The position numbers and the translations under genes are program-made. From the NCBI GenBank assembly GCA_020310875.1, contig CM035407.1, positions 74,689,888 to 74,753,887 of the forward strand: a stretch of DNA of 64,000 nt, given 5' to 3'. Under the pieces are notes generated by a model. The model searched no databases and was not told where the DNA came from. It saw only the letters and a list, made by a program, of their open reading frames with translations. This document shows, one piece after another, positions 31,826 through 42,985 of the stretch (positions are counted from its first letter, which is position 1; each line of letters begins with the position of its first letter). Source of the DNA: Ceratopteris richardii. Lineage: Eukaryota; Streptophyta; Polypodiopsida; Polypodiales; Pteridaceae.

Positions 31826-32859
31826 TGTTGGTGCAGACCAATCACCAATTGAAGGCTTGGAAGGTTAAAGAGTGAAGGAAGGATCAACTATTGAAGCTTG
31901 GAAGAGAGACATATTCAGAGGATAAGAGAAGTGTACACATATGTACATTAGAACAGTCATAGGTGACTTAGATCTTTGTTTTGAGTAAGAATCTTGTACA
32001 AATTGTCTATAAATACTTTGAGAAAAGTCGGGGCATGTATGAGAGCTTATGAGAGCATATGTAGAAACCAAGTTTGAGGAAGTTAGGAGTCAAGAGATAG
32101 AGAAAAGTTAGTTGAGTTAGCTCTCATCACTCAGTTGTAATTTTCTGAGTTAATGAAGAAATATTGCGCCCGATCTTTTCGTGTCTGCTCCTTCTGTGTT
32201 TGATCATTTGTGAAATCCTTTTGAGGATATCTAAGTTGTTAGTTAATGAGCCTGTGACCTGAATTTCAGAGTCTAATTGTAAACAGGCTAGGAGAATTGT
32301 GAGTAGGAACATTCATATGTGTTGAGTGTCTACAGTTCTCTGAAACAGGCGCAAATTTCGAGTTTAATCTTTTGGTCAGTGCTCACTCCATAGTTTAAAG
32401 TTTTGTGCAAGCAAGCACTTAATCTTTAAGTTGGAAGGTGATCTACTCGTGGCTAAAAGCATTTGGCAAAACGGGTTAGATATTGTGAGAACCAAAGTTA
32501 AGAAGTTAGGGGTGTCTAAATTGACTTCTCAGAAGTGCAGATTCAGACATAGGTAACTTGTGAAGACAATTTCTCAAGTTATACTAAAGCTTTTCAAGTG
32601 ATTCAACTTGGAGATGATGCGCAATCCCTAGGAGATGATTCGTACAAAGTTTCATCAAAAACTTTACACATTTGATAAATCAATGTGAAGAAATTCTGCA
32701 GCAGACTTTTCTGTGTTTCATCTTCTTCACAGATTTTCTTAATTTTGATAATTTGGAGATTGGACCTTTAATTTAGTGAAGGTTTTGACTTACTCTTGAT
32801 ATAGAGGTGTTCTAAACTCAAGAGTAGGTTGTTCTTTTGGAGATTAACACTCTCCATCA
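31826..32859 (+). repeat. 5' LTR of G
   Basis: It begins TGTTGGTGCAGACC and ends CTCTCCATCA. TATAAATA lies at 32008-32015. Confidence 0.95.
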
Positions 32860-32860
32860 G

Positions 32861-32873
32861 TGGTATCAGAGCA
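32861..32873 (+). promoter_or_regulatory. Primer-binding site of G (tRNA-iMet)
   Basis: TGGTATCAGAGCA lies one base after the 5' LTR. Confidence 0.92.
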
Positions 32874-33081
32874 GGAGACATCAAATCAAGAAAAGGAAGG
32901 TCCCGACTGCTGCAGATTCAAGAAGTTCAACATTTGAAGAACTAAGAAGTGAAAGCTTGGAGTCAAAAGCCTGAGGAGAAGACTACTCGACATCAAGAAA
33001 GGCAAAAGGAGTCTAACTTGAAGTAAAGGTACATACATTGCTTGTAAAGCTTGAAGTTTTCAATACACAGGTGGAAACAAG

Positions 33082-36000
33082 ATGGGAGATGCTCTACAGA
33101 TAGAGAAATTGGATAGGGAAAACTATCCTGCATGGTCAATGAGGATGGAAGCTCATCTTATGAGCAAAGATTTAATTGCTTACATCACAGGAGAAGAAGA
33201 GAAGCCACAGTTCAGAGATCCTAGTGTTCCAACTAGGGAAGAGTTAGCAGATCTGAAAAATTGGATGAAGAAAGATGCTCAAGCTAGGAGCATTATCTAT
33301 ATGGGAGTCAATGATTACTTGTTACCTCACATTAGAGGTCTTGAAAGTGCAACTGACATATGGAATGCTTTGGAGGAGCATTTTCAGAACACTACAAAGT
33401 CAAGGAAGGCATCCTTATGGGCAGAGTTTACTACCTTCAAGAAGAAGGCCTCTCAGTCCATCTCAGATTATGTGACAAGGATGAAAGATATTGCAGATGC
33501 TTTAGGAGCTGTTGATGAAGACATTGAGGAAGATAAATTGGTAAGGCAAATCCTTACAGGGTTGAGAGGTGATGACAAATGGAAGCCATTTATTTTGTCT
33601 ACAGAACTATCACTTGACCATTTCACTCCTGATTTAAATCAATTGTTAGGTCATATGCTAACATTTGAGCAGGATGTTAAAGGAGATGGTGAAAAGAGTA
33701 CAGGACATGCAATGTACTCAAAGGACAAGAAGAAGAATAGCAAAGGAAAACAACAAGCAGGTGAAGATGAAGGAACAACTACTCAAGCCAACTTCCTAAG
33801 AGGAAGAGGAGGTGGCAAAGGTAGAGGAAGAGGCAGAAATAACAAAGATGGAGGCAAAGCTTGCTGGATTTGTGGTAAGACAAATCATTTAGCTAATGAT
33901 TGTTGGCATAATAATCAGAATAATAATGGATATAGTCAAAACTATAATGCAAGAGGAAGAGGTGGCAGAAATCAAAGAGGTAATTACAGAGGTAGAGGTG
34001 GAAGGAATTACTTTGGAAGAAATGCAGGTAGAGGATTCCAAAGTCAACAATACAACAACACCTACTACAATTATGCTTCAGATCAAAAGGAAGATTCAAC
34101 ATTGATAATGAATGCAACTTGTGAAAGGCAGAGTGAAGATCAAAGAGTCTTCTACATTGACTCAGGGTGTAGCAATCACCTGAGTGGTAACATATCTTTG
34201 ATGACTGATTTGGAAAGTAAAGTTTTTAATCATGTTGTTCAAACAGGTGACAACACAAAGCACAATGTGAAGTCAATTGGATCAGTGAAGGCTAAGGATG
34301 GAAGCACCTTATTGAGTAAGGTTTTATATGTTCCTACAATCCCTAAGAATTTGATAAGTGTAGGTCAAATTGTTGAAAAGGGATATGAAGTAAGGTTCAC
34401 TAATGATGGAGTATATGTGGAAGACCCTAGCCAAGGGTATAAACAGATTGTTTCAGGGAAAAAAGAAGGAAGATTGTTTACATTGAAGATTCAAGGTAAC
34501 ATTGGTCATGCTATGTTCACATATGGAGGACATAAGATCTCTGAGTTAGATCTTTGGCACAAGAGGCTTGGACATTTCAATGAAAGAGGTATTAAAGATA
34601 TGGTTAACAATGGTTCAGTGCTTGGATTGCCTAATGTTGCAGGTCAACATATGACATACAAATGTGAGGCATGTCAATTAGGTAAGGCTCATAAACATTC
34701 CTATTCCAAGCATGGTTTTATGCACTCAGAGAAGCTTGAGTTGGTACACACAGATGTGTGGGGACCATCAAAAGATTTCAGTATAAATGGATCAAGGTAT
34801 TATGTGATTTATGTTGATGATGCTACTAGGTGGATCACTATCTATGTGATCAAAGATAAGTCAGAAGTGTTTAATACATTTAAACACTATCATGCATATG
34901 CAGAAAGAATTACAGGTCATAAGTTGAAAAGACTAAGGTCAGATGGAGGGGGAGAGTATTTCTCAAATGAGTTCAGTGATTACTTATGGAATGCAGGTAT
35001 AAAAAGGGAAATTACTTGCAGGTACTCTCCTCAACAAAATGGTGTTGCAGAAAGGAGAAATAGAACTATTGTTGAGTTTGCAAGGTCCATGATGAAGGAG
35101 AAAAATTGCCCTAATTATTTGTGGGCTGAGGCTGTAAATACAGCCACTTACTTGGTCAATAGGCTACCATGTAAAGCCTTGCAGGGTATGACACCATATG
35201 AGGCTTGGTGGGGTAAGAGACCTACCTTAGATCATTGCAGAGTTTTTGGGTGTGTGGCATATGCATATGTGCCATCACAATTAAGACACAAGTTGGAACC
35301 CAAAGCTGAAAAGTATGTTTTCATTGGCTATGATGATAAGCAGATGGGCTATAGATTGTGGAGTCCATCAACAAAACAATTTATGGTTTCTAAAGATGTT
35401 ACATTTGATGAACAAAACACTTGGTATGCAGGTACAATCAATATCAATACAGATGTTGAAGAAGAAGTGAGTCAAAGAAAAGGTAAATCAAAAGTTCAAA
35501 TATTTGATGAGCAAGAGAATAATGAAGTGCAGGTTGAAGTGGAAGAGACACCAAGATTTGATCCTGAATGTGAAGAGCCAGAAACCTCAAGAAGTGGAGA
35601 ACTCAGAAGGTCAACAAGAAATAGGTGGCAACCTACAAGGCATAGTTATGATACTTCATTTCTAGCCACAAAAGATTATGCTTATATGGTGAATACAGAT
35701 GAAGACCCTTCTACATATGAAGAGGCAAAAGGTAAGGAAAAATGGGAGAGTGTTATGCAGGAAGAATATGATGCATTATTGGAGAATCAAACTTGGGATT
35801 TGGTTCCTAAACCAAATAGTCAGAAGATTATTGGATGCAAGTGGGTCTACAAGACAAAAAGGTTTGCAGATGGAAGTGTGTCTAGATACAAAGCTAGACT
35901 TGTTGTCAAAGGCTTTGCTCAGACATATGGTATTGATTATGATGAGACCTATAGTCCTGTGGCAAAAATGACAACCATAAGGACACTTATTGCTATTGCT

Positions 36001-37248
36001 GCATGTAAAGGTTGGAAGCTATGTCAACTTGATGTGAAAAATGCTTTTTTGAATGGTTATATTTCAGATGATGTATTCATGGAGCAACCTCAAGGGTTCA
36101 GAGATAAAAGGTATCCAGATCATGTGTGCAAGCTCAAGAGAGCTTTGTATGGCTTGAAGCAGGCCCCAAGGGCATGGAACTATAGACTTGTGAAGTTCTT
36201 AAAAGAACTTGGTTTTCAGGTGTCTAAAGCAGATAGTAGCTTGCTTGTCAAGGCAAGTGAAAATGGTTTCATATACATGTGCATATATGTTGATGATATA
36301 ATTCTTACAGGTACAGATGAAGAAGGAATACAAAAGCTCAAGAGGCAAATGGAAAAGGAGTTCAAGATAAGTGACTTGGGAGACTTGTCATACTTCTTGG
36401 GAATGGAGATTACATATACTCAACATGGAGTATTTGTGACCCAAGAAAGGTATTTGAAGAACTTGTTAATCAAGTTTAAAATGGATGATTGCAGGGTAGC
36501 ACCTACACCAATGGAGGTGAATCACAAATTGAGTAAGTATGGAGGTGAAGAATTCAAGGACATGAGACAATATCAGAGTTTGGTTGGTAGCCTTATCTAT
36601 GCTACCCTAACTAGACCTGATTTATCATATGCAGTAGGAGTTTTGTCTCAATTTATGCATTGCCCAAGGAAAGAACATTGGATTGCAGGACAAAGGGTGT
36701 TGAGGTACATTAAGGGTACACTCAATGAAGGTTTGTATTATGGGTTTACCTCAGATACAAATATCAAAATTTATAGTGATGCAGATTGGGCAGGTAATCC
36801 AGATGATAGAAGATCTACATTTGGATACATGTGTTATGTGGGAGATAAACTTATCTCATGGTGTTCCAAGAAGCAACATACAGTTGCTTTATCTTCTACA
36901 GAAGCAGAGTATAAAGGCATGGTTGAAGCTGCAAAGGAAGTAATTTGGGTTAAGACCTTGATGAAGAGTCTTGACATTATGCATGGAGTACCAATCATAT
37001 ATGGAGATAACATGAGTTCATTGTATTTAGCTGCTAATCCTGTTTTTCATGCCAGGACCAAACACATTGAGATTCAGTATCACTTTCTAAGAGAGAAAGT
37101 GATGGACAAGGAGATTGAAGTCATACATACTTCAACAAAGGATCAGATAGCTGATATGCTTACAAAGAGCTTGGATGGACCAAAGCTACAGAAGTTTAAA
37201 GACATGGCAGGTATAAAGAAAATAGTAAAGACCTCAATTGATGATTGA
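33082..37248 (+). CDS. Gag-Pol polyprotein of copia element G
   Basis: This 1388-codon frame starts at ATG 33082 (MGDALQIEKLDRENYPAW), the same start as H. In order it shows the Gag core and a zinc knuckle from Cys261 (CWICGKTNHLANDC). RGRGG- and Asn-rich tracts follow, then the protease site at Asp360 ([12 protein letters not shown]) and the GAG-pre-integrase motif LDLWHKRLGHFNERG. The integrase triad is Asp558, Asp621 and Glu657, with the usual spacing of about 35 residues between the last two. A chain of conserved integrase C-terminal motifs follows (YVPSQLRHKLEPKAEKYVFIGYD). RT has YVDD at 1071-1072 and RNase H begins at about Asp1233 (YSDADWAGNPDDRRST), ending past HARTKHIEIQYHF. No stop or frameshift is present, so it is likely competent. 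It would act in cytoplasmic particles, with integration in the nucleus. Confidence 0.97.
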   Translation: MGDALQIEKLDRENYPAWSMRMEAHLMSKDLIAYITGEEEKPQFRDPSVPTREELADLKNWMKKDAQARSIIYMGVNDYLLPHIRGLESATDIWNALEEHFQNTTKSRKASLWAEFTTFKKKASQSISDYVTRMKDIADALGAVDEDIEEDKLVRQILTGLRGDDKWKPFILSTELSLDHFTPDLNQLLGHMLTFEQDVKGDGEKSTGHAMYSKDKKKNSKGKQQAGEDEGTTTQANFLRGRGGGKGRGRGRNNKDGGKACWICGKTNHLANDCWHNNQNNNGYSQNYNARGRGGRNQRGNYRGRGGRNYFGRNAGRGFQSQQYNNTYYNYASDQKEDSTLIMNATCERQSEDQRVFYIDSGCSNHLSGNISLMTDLESKVFNHVVQTGDNTKHNVKSIGSVKAKDGSTLLSKVLYVPTIPKNLISVGQIVEKGYEVRFTNDGVYVEDPSQGYKQIVSGKKEGRLFTLKIQGNIGHAMFTYGGHKISELDLWHKRLGHFNERGIKDMVNNGSVLGLPNVAGQHMTYKCEACQLGKAHKHSYSKHGFMHSEKLELVHTDVWGPSKDFSINGSRYYVIYVDDATRWITIYVIKDKSEVFNTFKHYHAYAERITGHKLKRLRSDGGGEYFSNEFSDYLWNAGIKREITCRYSPQQNGVAERRNRTIVEFARSMMKEKNCPNYLWAEAVNTATYLVNRLPCKALQGMTPYEAWWGKRPTLDHCRVFGCVAYAYVPSQLRHKLEPKAEKYVFIGYDDKQMGYRLWSPSTKQFMVSKDVTFDEQNTWYAGTININTDVEEEVSQRKGKSKVQIFDEQENNEVQVEVEETPRFDPECEEPETSRSGELRRSTRNRWQPTRHSYDTSFLATKDYAYMVNTDEDPSTYEEAKGKEKWESVMQEEYDALLENQTWDLVPKPNSQKIIGCKWVYKTKRFADGSVSRYKARLVVKGFAQTYGIDYDETYSPVAKMTTIRTLIAIAACKGWKLCQLDVKNAFLNGYISDDVFMEQPQGFRDKRYPDHVCKLKRALYGLKQAPRAWNYRLVKFLKELGFQVSKADSSLLVKASENGFIYMCIYVDDIILTGTDEEGIQKLKRQMEKEFKISDLGDLSYFLGMEITYTQHGVFVTQERYLKNLLIKFKMDDCRVAPTPMEVNHKLSKYGGEEFKDMRQYQSLVGSLIYATLTRPDLSYAVGVLSQFMHCPRKEHWIAGQRVLRYIKGTLNEGLYYGFTSDTNIKIYSDADWAGNPDDRRSTFGYMCYVGDKLISWCSKKQHTVALSSTEAEYKGMVEAAKEVIWVKTLMKSLDIMHGVPIIYGDNMSSLYLAANPVFHARTKHIEIQYHFLREKVMDKEIEVIHTSTKDQIADMLTKSLDGPKLQKFKDMAGIKKIVKTSIDD

Positions 37249-37256
37249 GGGGGAGC
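37247..37256 (+). promoter_or_regulatory. Polypurine tract of G
   Basis: GAGGGGGAGC overlaps the last bases of the Gag-Pol stop codon and abuts the 3' LTR. Confidence 0.9.
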
Positions 37257-38290
37257 TGTTGGTGCAGACCAATCACCAATTGAAGGCTTGGAAGGTTAAA
37301 GAGTGAAGGAAGGATCAACTATTGAAGCTTGGAAGAGAGACATATTCAGAGGATAAGAGAAGTGTACACATATGTACATTAGAACAGTCATAGGTGACTT
37401 AGATCTTTGTTTTGAGTAAGAATCTTGTACAAATTGTCTATAAATACTTTGAGAAAAGTCGGGGCATGTATGAGAGCTTATGAGAGCATATGTAGAAACC
37501 AAGTTTGAGGAAGTTAGGAGTCAAGAGATAGAGAAAAGTTAGTTGAGTTAGCTCTCATCACTCAGTTGTAATTTTCTGAGTTAATGAAGAAATATTGCGC
37601 CCGATCTTTTCGTGTCTGCTCCTTCTGTGTTTGATCATTTGTGAAATCCTTTTGAGGATATCTAAGTTGTTAGTTAATGAGCCTGTGACCTGAATTTCAG
37701 AGTCTAATTGTAAACAGGCTAGGAGAATTGTGAGTAGGAACATTCATATGTGTTGAGTGTCTATAGTTCTCTGAAACAGGCGCAAATTTCGAGTTTAATC
37801 TTTTGGTCAGTGCTCACTCCATAGTTTAAAGTTTTGTGCAAGCAAGCACTTAATCTTTAAGTTGGAAGGTGATCTACTCGTGGCTAAAAGCATTTGGCAA
37901 AACGGGTTAGATATTGTGAGAACCAAAGTTAAGAAGTTAGGGGTGTCTAAATTGACTTCTCAGAAGTGCAGATTCAGACATAGGTAACTTGTGAAGACAA
38001 TTTCTCAAGTTATACTAAAGCTTTTCAAGTGATTCAACTTGGAGATGATGCGCAATCCCTAGGAGATGATTCGTACAAAGTTTCATAAAAAACTTTACAC
38101 ATTTGATAAGTCAATGTGAAGAAATTCTGCAGCAGACTTTTCTGTGTTTCATCTTCTTCACAGATTTTCTTAATTTTGATAATTTGGAGATTGGACCTTT
38201 AATTTAGTGAAGGTTTTGACTTACTCTTGATATAGAGGTGTTCTAAACTCAAGAGTAGGTTGTTCTTTTGGAGATTAACACTCTCCATCA
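37257..38290 (+). repeat. 3' LTR of G
   Basis: It is 1034 bp. Differences from the 5' LTR seen by eye are CTACAG/CTATAG, ATCAAAAAC/ATAAAAAAC and GATAAATC/GATAAGTC. Confidence 0.95.
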
Positions 38291-38352
38291 TTGAACCCAA
38301 GACCTCTTCTTTCTCATCCATATGACTTAACCACTAGGCCAAGCACCTTTTC
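38291..38352 (-). mobile_element. tRNA-derived SINE-like head split by G
   Basis: On the minus strand, GTGCTTGGCCTAGTGGTTAAG gives an A box (TGGCCTAGTGG, complement of 38331-38341), followed 35-40 bases later by CTTGGGTTCAA. If G and one TTGAA are taken out, this continues with GTCC from 31817-31820 and completes a B box (GGTTCAAGTCC). This is the RNA polymerase III promoter layout of plant SINEs. Length, tail and family are not determined. Confidence 0.55.
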
Positions 38353-38769
38353 TTGTCTAGAGAGCATAAGCACCTTTGCTTCAGTCTACTCTAGAGACTT
38401 CTACCCAACACTTGAATGACCAAATAATGTCTGATCTCACAGCCATATGAACATGCTGGACCATCATGTCATAAGCTTCTTTTGTGAGACCTTGCTACCC
38501 CTTAAGACCGTTGACAACAACCTACAATGGCATAGAGACATCAATTACATTCACTAACTCAAAGTGGTTTTCAATCTAATCTTTATAATATATGAAGACT
38601 TTACATAATGCCCAAATCATAATGATTCCCTTTAAACATGCAATGTGAAACAATTTCTCATCAATGGCGCCAAGGGATACACCTTCCCATCTCAATCTAG
38701 ATGCTCCATATATGTATGTTTCTATTTGTATCTCTTTCTCATTCAATTCCACCTGTCAAGATTCAGAGT

Positions 38770-38777
38770 TCTCTCTC

Positions 38778-38811
<34 letters not shown>
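38770..38811 (+). repeat. (CT)n microsatellite
   Basis: The run of CT is broken once by GT. Confidence 0.95.
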
Positions 38812-39170
38812 CCCTCTTTCATAACCTGAGATGTTATCACTCACTAGAGCAGCAAAATCTTGGAAGCATGCTTTATGAGCAAGAGCGGAATACTCTGCAT
38901 CCTAACATAATGGGGCTAGAGTTTTTGTAAAGGTCCATTTATGGGGCTACTAGAATACTGAAAAAAACACAATTGACAAGTGAAACAACTACAAAGCTAA
39001 ATATTTGTACCATGTGACACATGTAGATTCAAGGTTGCGACCAACCAATGACAAGCTACATTCACAAGAGACCTTCATCCTCAATCGACTTCCCAAGATT
39101 TTGAGTAGTCACCTATAATTCCTCTCTCCAATGCTTTCATGGACCTTGGATAAAGATGACGATTGAAGCT

Positions 39171-39490
39171 TGAGGGGGAGTGTTCAAAGTCAAGCTTCGA
39201 AGTACAAACTCACAGGCAAACGGATTTGTATGTGTGGAGCAATGTGTGAGGTTTTCAAGTTATGAGATTCCTCCAAAAGGAATCATTCAACCAATCCCAA
39301 AATTCTTCCAATCAAGTTCTCTAAGTTGGGAGGAGCAATTTTAGGAAAAGTGGTTCCTAGATTGTAGGAGCCTACTTGATTTGTATATAATAGGCTTGGA
39401 TCATGACTTTTAGTATGATCCCATGTATTTGCATTGTGTATTAGAGTGTCCTTAAGAGTTTCCAACAAGTAAGCTCCTTACTCACGTCCA
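39171..39490 (+). repeat. Copia LTR of the E family with polypurine tract
   Basis: TGAGGGGGAG at 39171-39180 precedes TGTTCAAAGTCAAGC at 39181. The following 310 bp match the 3' LTR of E (28538-28848). No RNase H reading precedes it, so this is the 3' end of a copy that has lost its interior. Confidence 0.75.
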
Positions 39491-40212
39491 TCCTACTCTT
39501 GGTTGTATAGAGTTAATTCACATGATAAACTCTTCCCTTTCTCTTTCATGTGTATACACACTCTTACTCTTGGGTGCACTTATTTGTTTTCTTCTTAAGT
39601 ACATTTCTTTGTGAATTTTGCTCAACTTGTTCAGGGCCCATTGTTAGAAGTATTGTGAATGGCCTCTCTTGAATAGTCCTCACTACTTCTTTAGACCATC
39701 CACGACAACCTACAATAAAAAATGCTAAATTATGGCTGAGACATCAATTACATTCATTAACTCAAAGTGTTTTTCAATGTAATCTTTACAATACATCAAG
39801 AATCAACTTGCTACTAGCATAGATAAAGAAAACACAACTTGCAAGTGCAACAACTCCAAACCTAAATACTTGTACTATAGGTCACACGTAGATTCAAGGT
39901 TGTGACCGGCCAGTGACAAGCTGCATTCACATGAAACCTTCATCCCCAATGGACTTTCCAAGGATTTCAATAGTCACTTGTGATTCCAGTCTCTAGTGCT
40001 TTCATGAACCATCATTCTGCATACATTTTCAGGAATCAAATCATTATTATAAACACTAGGTAGTGATACGTGAATGTTGAAAGTATTAGGGTGAGTGTAA
40101 TGAGTATTAGGGTGAGTGTAATGCGTGCTTTTCATATTTGAGTTTGCATGGTGGTGCGCTCACTACCCACAAGCCATCCAATAAGTTAATAACAATCATC
40201 ATATCCAACTAG

Positions 40213-40213
<1 letters not shown>

Positions 40214-40285
<72 letters not shown>
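40214..40285. repeat. (AT)n microsatellite
   Basis: An uninterrupted AT dinucleotide run of about 72 bp. Confidence 0.97.
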
Positions 40286-40287
<2 letters not shown>

Positions 40288-41336
40288 GACAAGTATTTTA
40301 TAAAGTGTAACCTTTGAAAAGAAACATGAAACAAAGTACTCTTCGTGTGACACAGAAATTGTATTTTTGAATTTGTTGTTTTACCAATTTTCACGTTAAT
40401 GATGTCCCATCTTAATGTTCTATTCTATAATAATTTTTCGTTTGACAAATAATTTTTAAAATCACCTATTTTTGAAAGGCATTTTGCCCGTCATATTTAG
40501 GCCGTGAGCATCCTATGAGGTTGTGTCTTCTTAATGATGTTTTATCTTAATGCTATGCTCCTTTATAGCTGGTTCACAATGCGCAGAGGTAGAAGCTTGC
40601 CTACGCCCTAGTTCAATAAGGTGTTGACATGTGTCAGCAAGCATTCACGGAGAGTGGAGGCACTGAAGACAAATTCCTCCACGTCACGACAAAAAATGAG
40701 AAACTTTGTTTCGGCCTCCCTCCCTTGCCCTTTGAGCATTCCAGGTTCCATATCACTAAACAAATATTATTTTAAGCATATTCAATACTACCCTAACAAC
40801 TTTTATCTCTTCTTTTTTGAAGAGGCGAATTGTGCCTTGCATGTGATTAGTGAATAATGCCTCAGGTGTTAATTGAAGTGGATGTAGCTAAGGAAATCAA
40901 GACTCAAATTTTATCAAAGATTCCCAAGGGGTTAAGTTGCATACCCAGAATGTCATGCATAGTAACCTTCCTAAATGGCTATTAGAATTACTATAAATAG
41001 GGTCACCTAATGGGGGATTCTCCCCTTTTGCAAAAACAAATGGAGTCTAGTAATGAGGGAAAAATTGAAGGCCCTCTCGTGTCTAATAGCAACGTTAACT
41101 TGTGGGGCAAAAATAGGTTCAAAGAAATAAGAAGAAAGGTTTTAAATCAGAAAATCTGTTCGATATTCTCTGAGAGGACATATCTATCTCTTTTGAAGAT
41201 AAAGTTAATCCAGGTGCTTTTACTAGTTCTACAAGGTAGGACAGAAATGATAATCCTAACATGATGAATCCCGGTGAGCCTAATGCAGGAAATAAAACCT
41301 CTTAGTTGATACCTGAAAATATTGTAAATCTTGGCT

Positions 41337-41341
41337 GTAGT
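41337..41341 (+). repeat. Target-site duplication of I, left copy (GTAGT)
   Basis: GTAGT at 41337-41341 matches GTAGT at 46529-46533. Confidence 0.92.
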
Positions 41342-41635
41342 TGTTACACTTATGTGTTCCTCGAGTAGCTTTGATGTGAACCTTTTCCCTATACATGGGC
41401 ACCTTTTACTCTAGTGCTGGCTAGAGGTTTTTTCCCCATGTTACCACATATTTGATACTCTCATATGTGGTGGTACTTTTTACTTAGGGATATTATTCAG
41501 CTCTTACTTCAGTTCAGTTTTATCGATCAATAGAGAGAGCTATTCCAACCATCGTCTTCTCCATGTGTCTTGCTGCATTTGTGCTCTTTGTGTGTGCTTC
41601 TCGTGTGTCTCTCACACTTCTACACACACCCAACA
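41342..41635 (+). repeat. 5' LTR of I
   Basis: It begins TGTTACACTTATGTG and ends CACACACCCAACA. Confidence 0.93.
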
Positions 41636-41636
41636 G

Positions 41637-41649
41637 TGGTATCAGAGCA
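41637..41649 (+). promoter_or_regulatory. Primer-binding site of I (tRNA-iMet)
   Basis: TGGTATCAGAGCA lies one base after the LTR. Confidence 0.9.
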
Positions 41650-41866
41650 AGTTCAACTCCTTCTCAAGTTTCGGTTTTTCGCGTCGCGGCGCGTGCGCAC
41701 TTTAACGGTGCAAATCGACTTTGAAGCATAGAAGTGTGAATTTCAGTAGCCCAAAAACATTTTCTTTAGGTGCGTTGGGGTTTTACCCCCATTTCCAAGC
41801 CATTCGTGTAGTCAGAATCGCTTTCATCGAAGTGAAGATTTTGTCACATTCTTGTTCCTTAGTGAA

Positions 41867-42985
41867 ATGGTGGGCGACAATGACTTGTTTGGCATGCTTC
41901 AAGCTGAAGATAAGCTTGATGGGACAAACTATCCGATGTGGTCTTACATGATGAAGCATGTTCTTGTTGCAAAACAACTTTGGAACATAGTGGCAGATGT
42001 AGATCAAAGACTGGCAGGTGCTTCTACTTCACAGTCTATTGTCAGAGATGGAGCTTCTTCTTCGAGTACAGTGGTTTCTCCTTCTCCACCTACACAAGAG
42101 CAGCTCAGATGGGATGGAAAAGATGCTCAAGCTCAAGCTTTGATTGCGCTTTCAGTGAACCGTCTTATAGTCCCACACATTTGGTCATGTTCTACATCGA
42201 GATAGGCATGGGACACTCTTGCTTCTTTGTATGCCATGCGTAATGAAGCACGTGTTGCATACTTGAGGAAGCAACTTGAGGATGTATGCATGGCTGAAAA
42301 TGAGTCAGTGGATGTGTATGTGACACGCATCAAGAACTTGAAAGAGCAATTGGCAAACATAGATGAGATAATTCTGGATGCATCACTCATTTTTACATTG
42401 TTGAAAGGATTACCAGAATCTTTTCAAAGCTTTGCTACTACACTTCATTTGGTTGCAAAAGGAAATCCTAATATGTATGCATTTGATGATGTTGTGTCTC
42501 TTCTTTTGCAAGAAGAGCAATCTGGAGTGAATAGGAGTGGTTTGATTGAGGGAACGCAAGCACTTGCTATCTCACAAAAGGGGAAAAGCAAGTATGGTTC
42601 AGCTTTGGGTTCATCAAAACCAAAGCCTCAAGCTTCCTCTTCCACTCATTCCTCTAACGATGGTGATTTGCAAAAGAAGAAGAGATGCAAATATTGCCGG
42701 AAGGCTGGTCATACTATTGATGAGTGTAGAAAGCTTGCTAAACGCAATGAAAAGAAGAAGGAATCTGGCATGTCTATTGCTGAAAATTCAGCAAATGCAA
42801 AGAATGGTGAAGCTAACATGGCTCAAGATTTTTGGGCATGCGTTGTTACATGTCATTATGATGCTTCTTTACATTCTAAATGTATGGTTGTGAGTGAGGC
42901 TGATTCGGATTGGTTCTTTGATAGTTGCTTCAAAGCACATAACATCATGCAAAAGATTTTTTGCCTCTTTGAAAGATGCACCTAA
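41867..42985 (+). pseudogene. Element I gag and protease start
   Basis: ATG 41867 opens a Gag frame broken by TAG at 42203-42205 (after WSCSTSR) and then open in the same frame to 42985. It shows a Gag core (YLRKQLEDVCMAENESVDVY, about 42258), a Ser-rich spacer and a zinc knuckle CKYCRKAGHTIDEC (about 42689-42730), followed by the protease start. The protease site reads DSCFKAHN where active copia proteases have D-S/T-G, so the key Gly is lost. Confidence 0.88.

Larger units (their letters stand above)
31826..38290 (+). mobile_element. Intact, recent Ty1/copia retrotransposon G
   Basis: This 6465-bp element has two 1034-bp LTRs differing at about three positions. It has a tRNA-Met primer site, one uninterrupted Gag-Pol frame, a polypurine tract and perfect TTGAA duplications. 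It is a sister of H in protein and in LTR ends (both finish TTAACACTCTCCATCA) and a cousin of D. It is inserted within a tRNA-derived SINE-like sequence. Confidence 0.97.
38505..40012. repeat. Diverged direct duplication flanking a copia LTR
   Basis: 38507-38590 matches about 39692-39800 (shared ACATCAATTACATTCA..AACTCAAAGTG). 38945-39145 matches about 39808-40012 (shared TGTAGATTCAAGGTTG-like text and CTTTCATG). The first copy has about 350 extra bases, which include the CT repeat. Between the copies lies the LTR at 39181-39490. No coding sense was seen in either copy. Confidence 0.65.
40013..41341 (+). other. Intergenic with AT repeat; right end possibly LINE 5' part
   Basis: ATTAGGGTGAGTGTAATG repeats at about 40088-40124. 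From about 41040 an open stretch (MESSNEGKIEGPLVSNSNVNLW) changes frame near 41157 and then reads on to the element I junction (PENIVNLGC). Across the junction it continues into LINE RT sequence. It may be a rearranged LINE ORF1, but I recognise no domain. Confidence 0.35.

Noticed and set aside
31865..32312. Small minus-strand open frames in the LTRs of G (repeated at 37296-37743)
   Set aside because: These are LTR sequence without coding signs; their conservation reflects the youth of the element.
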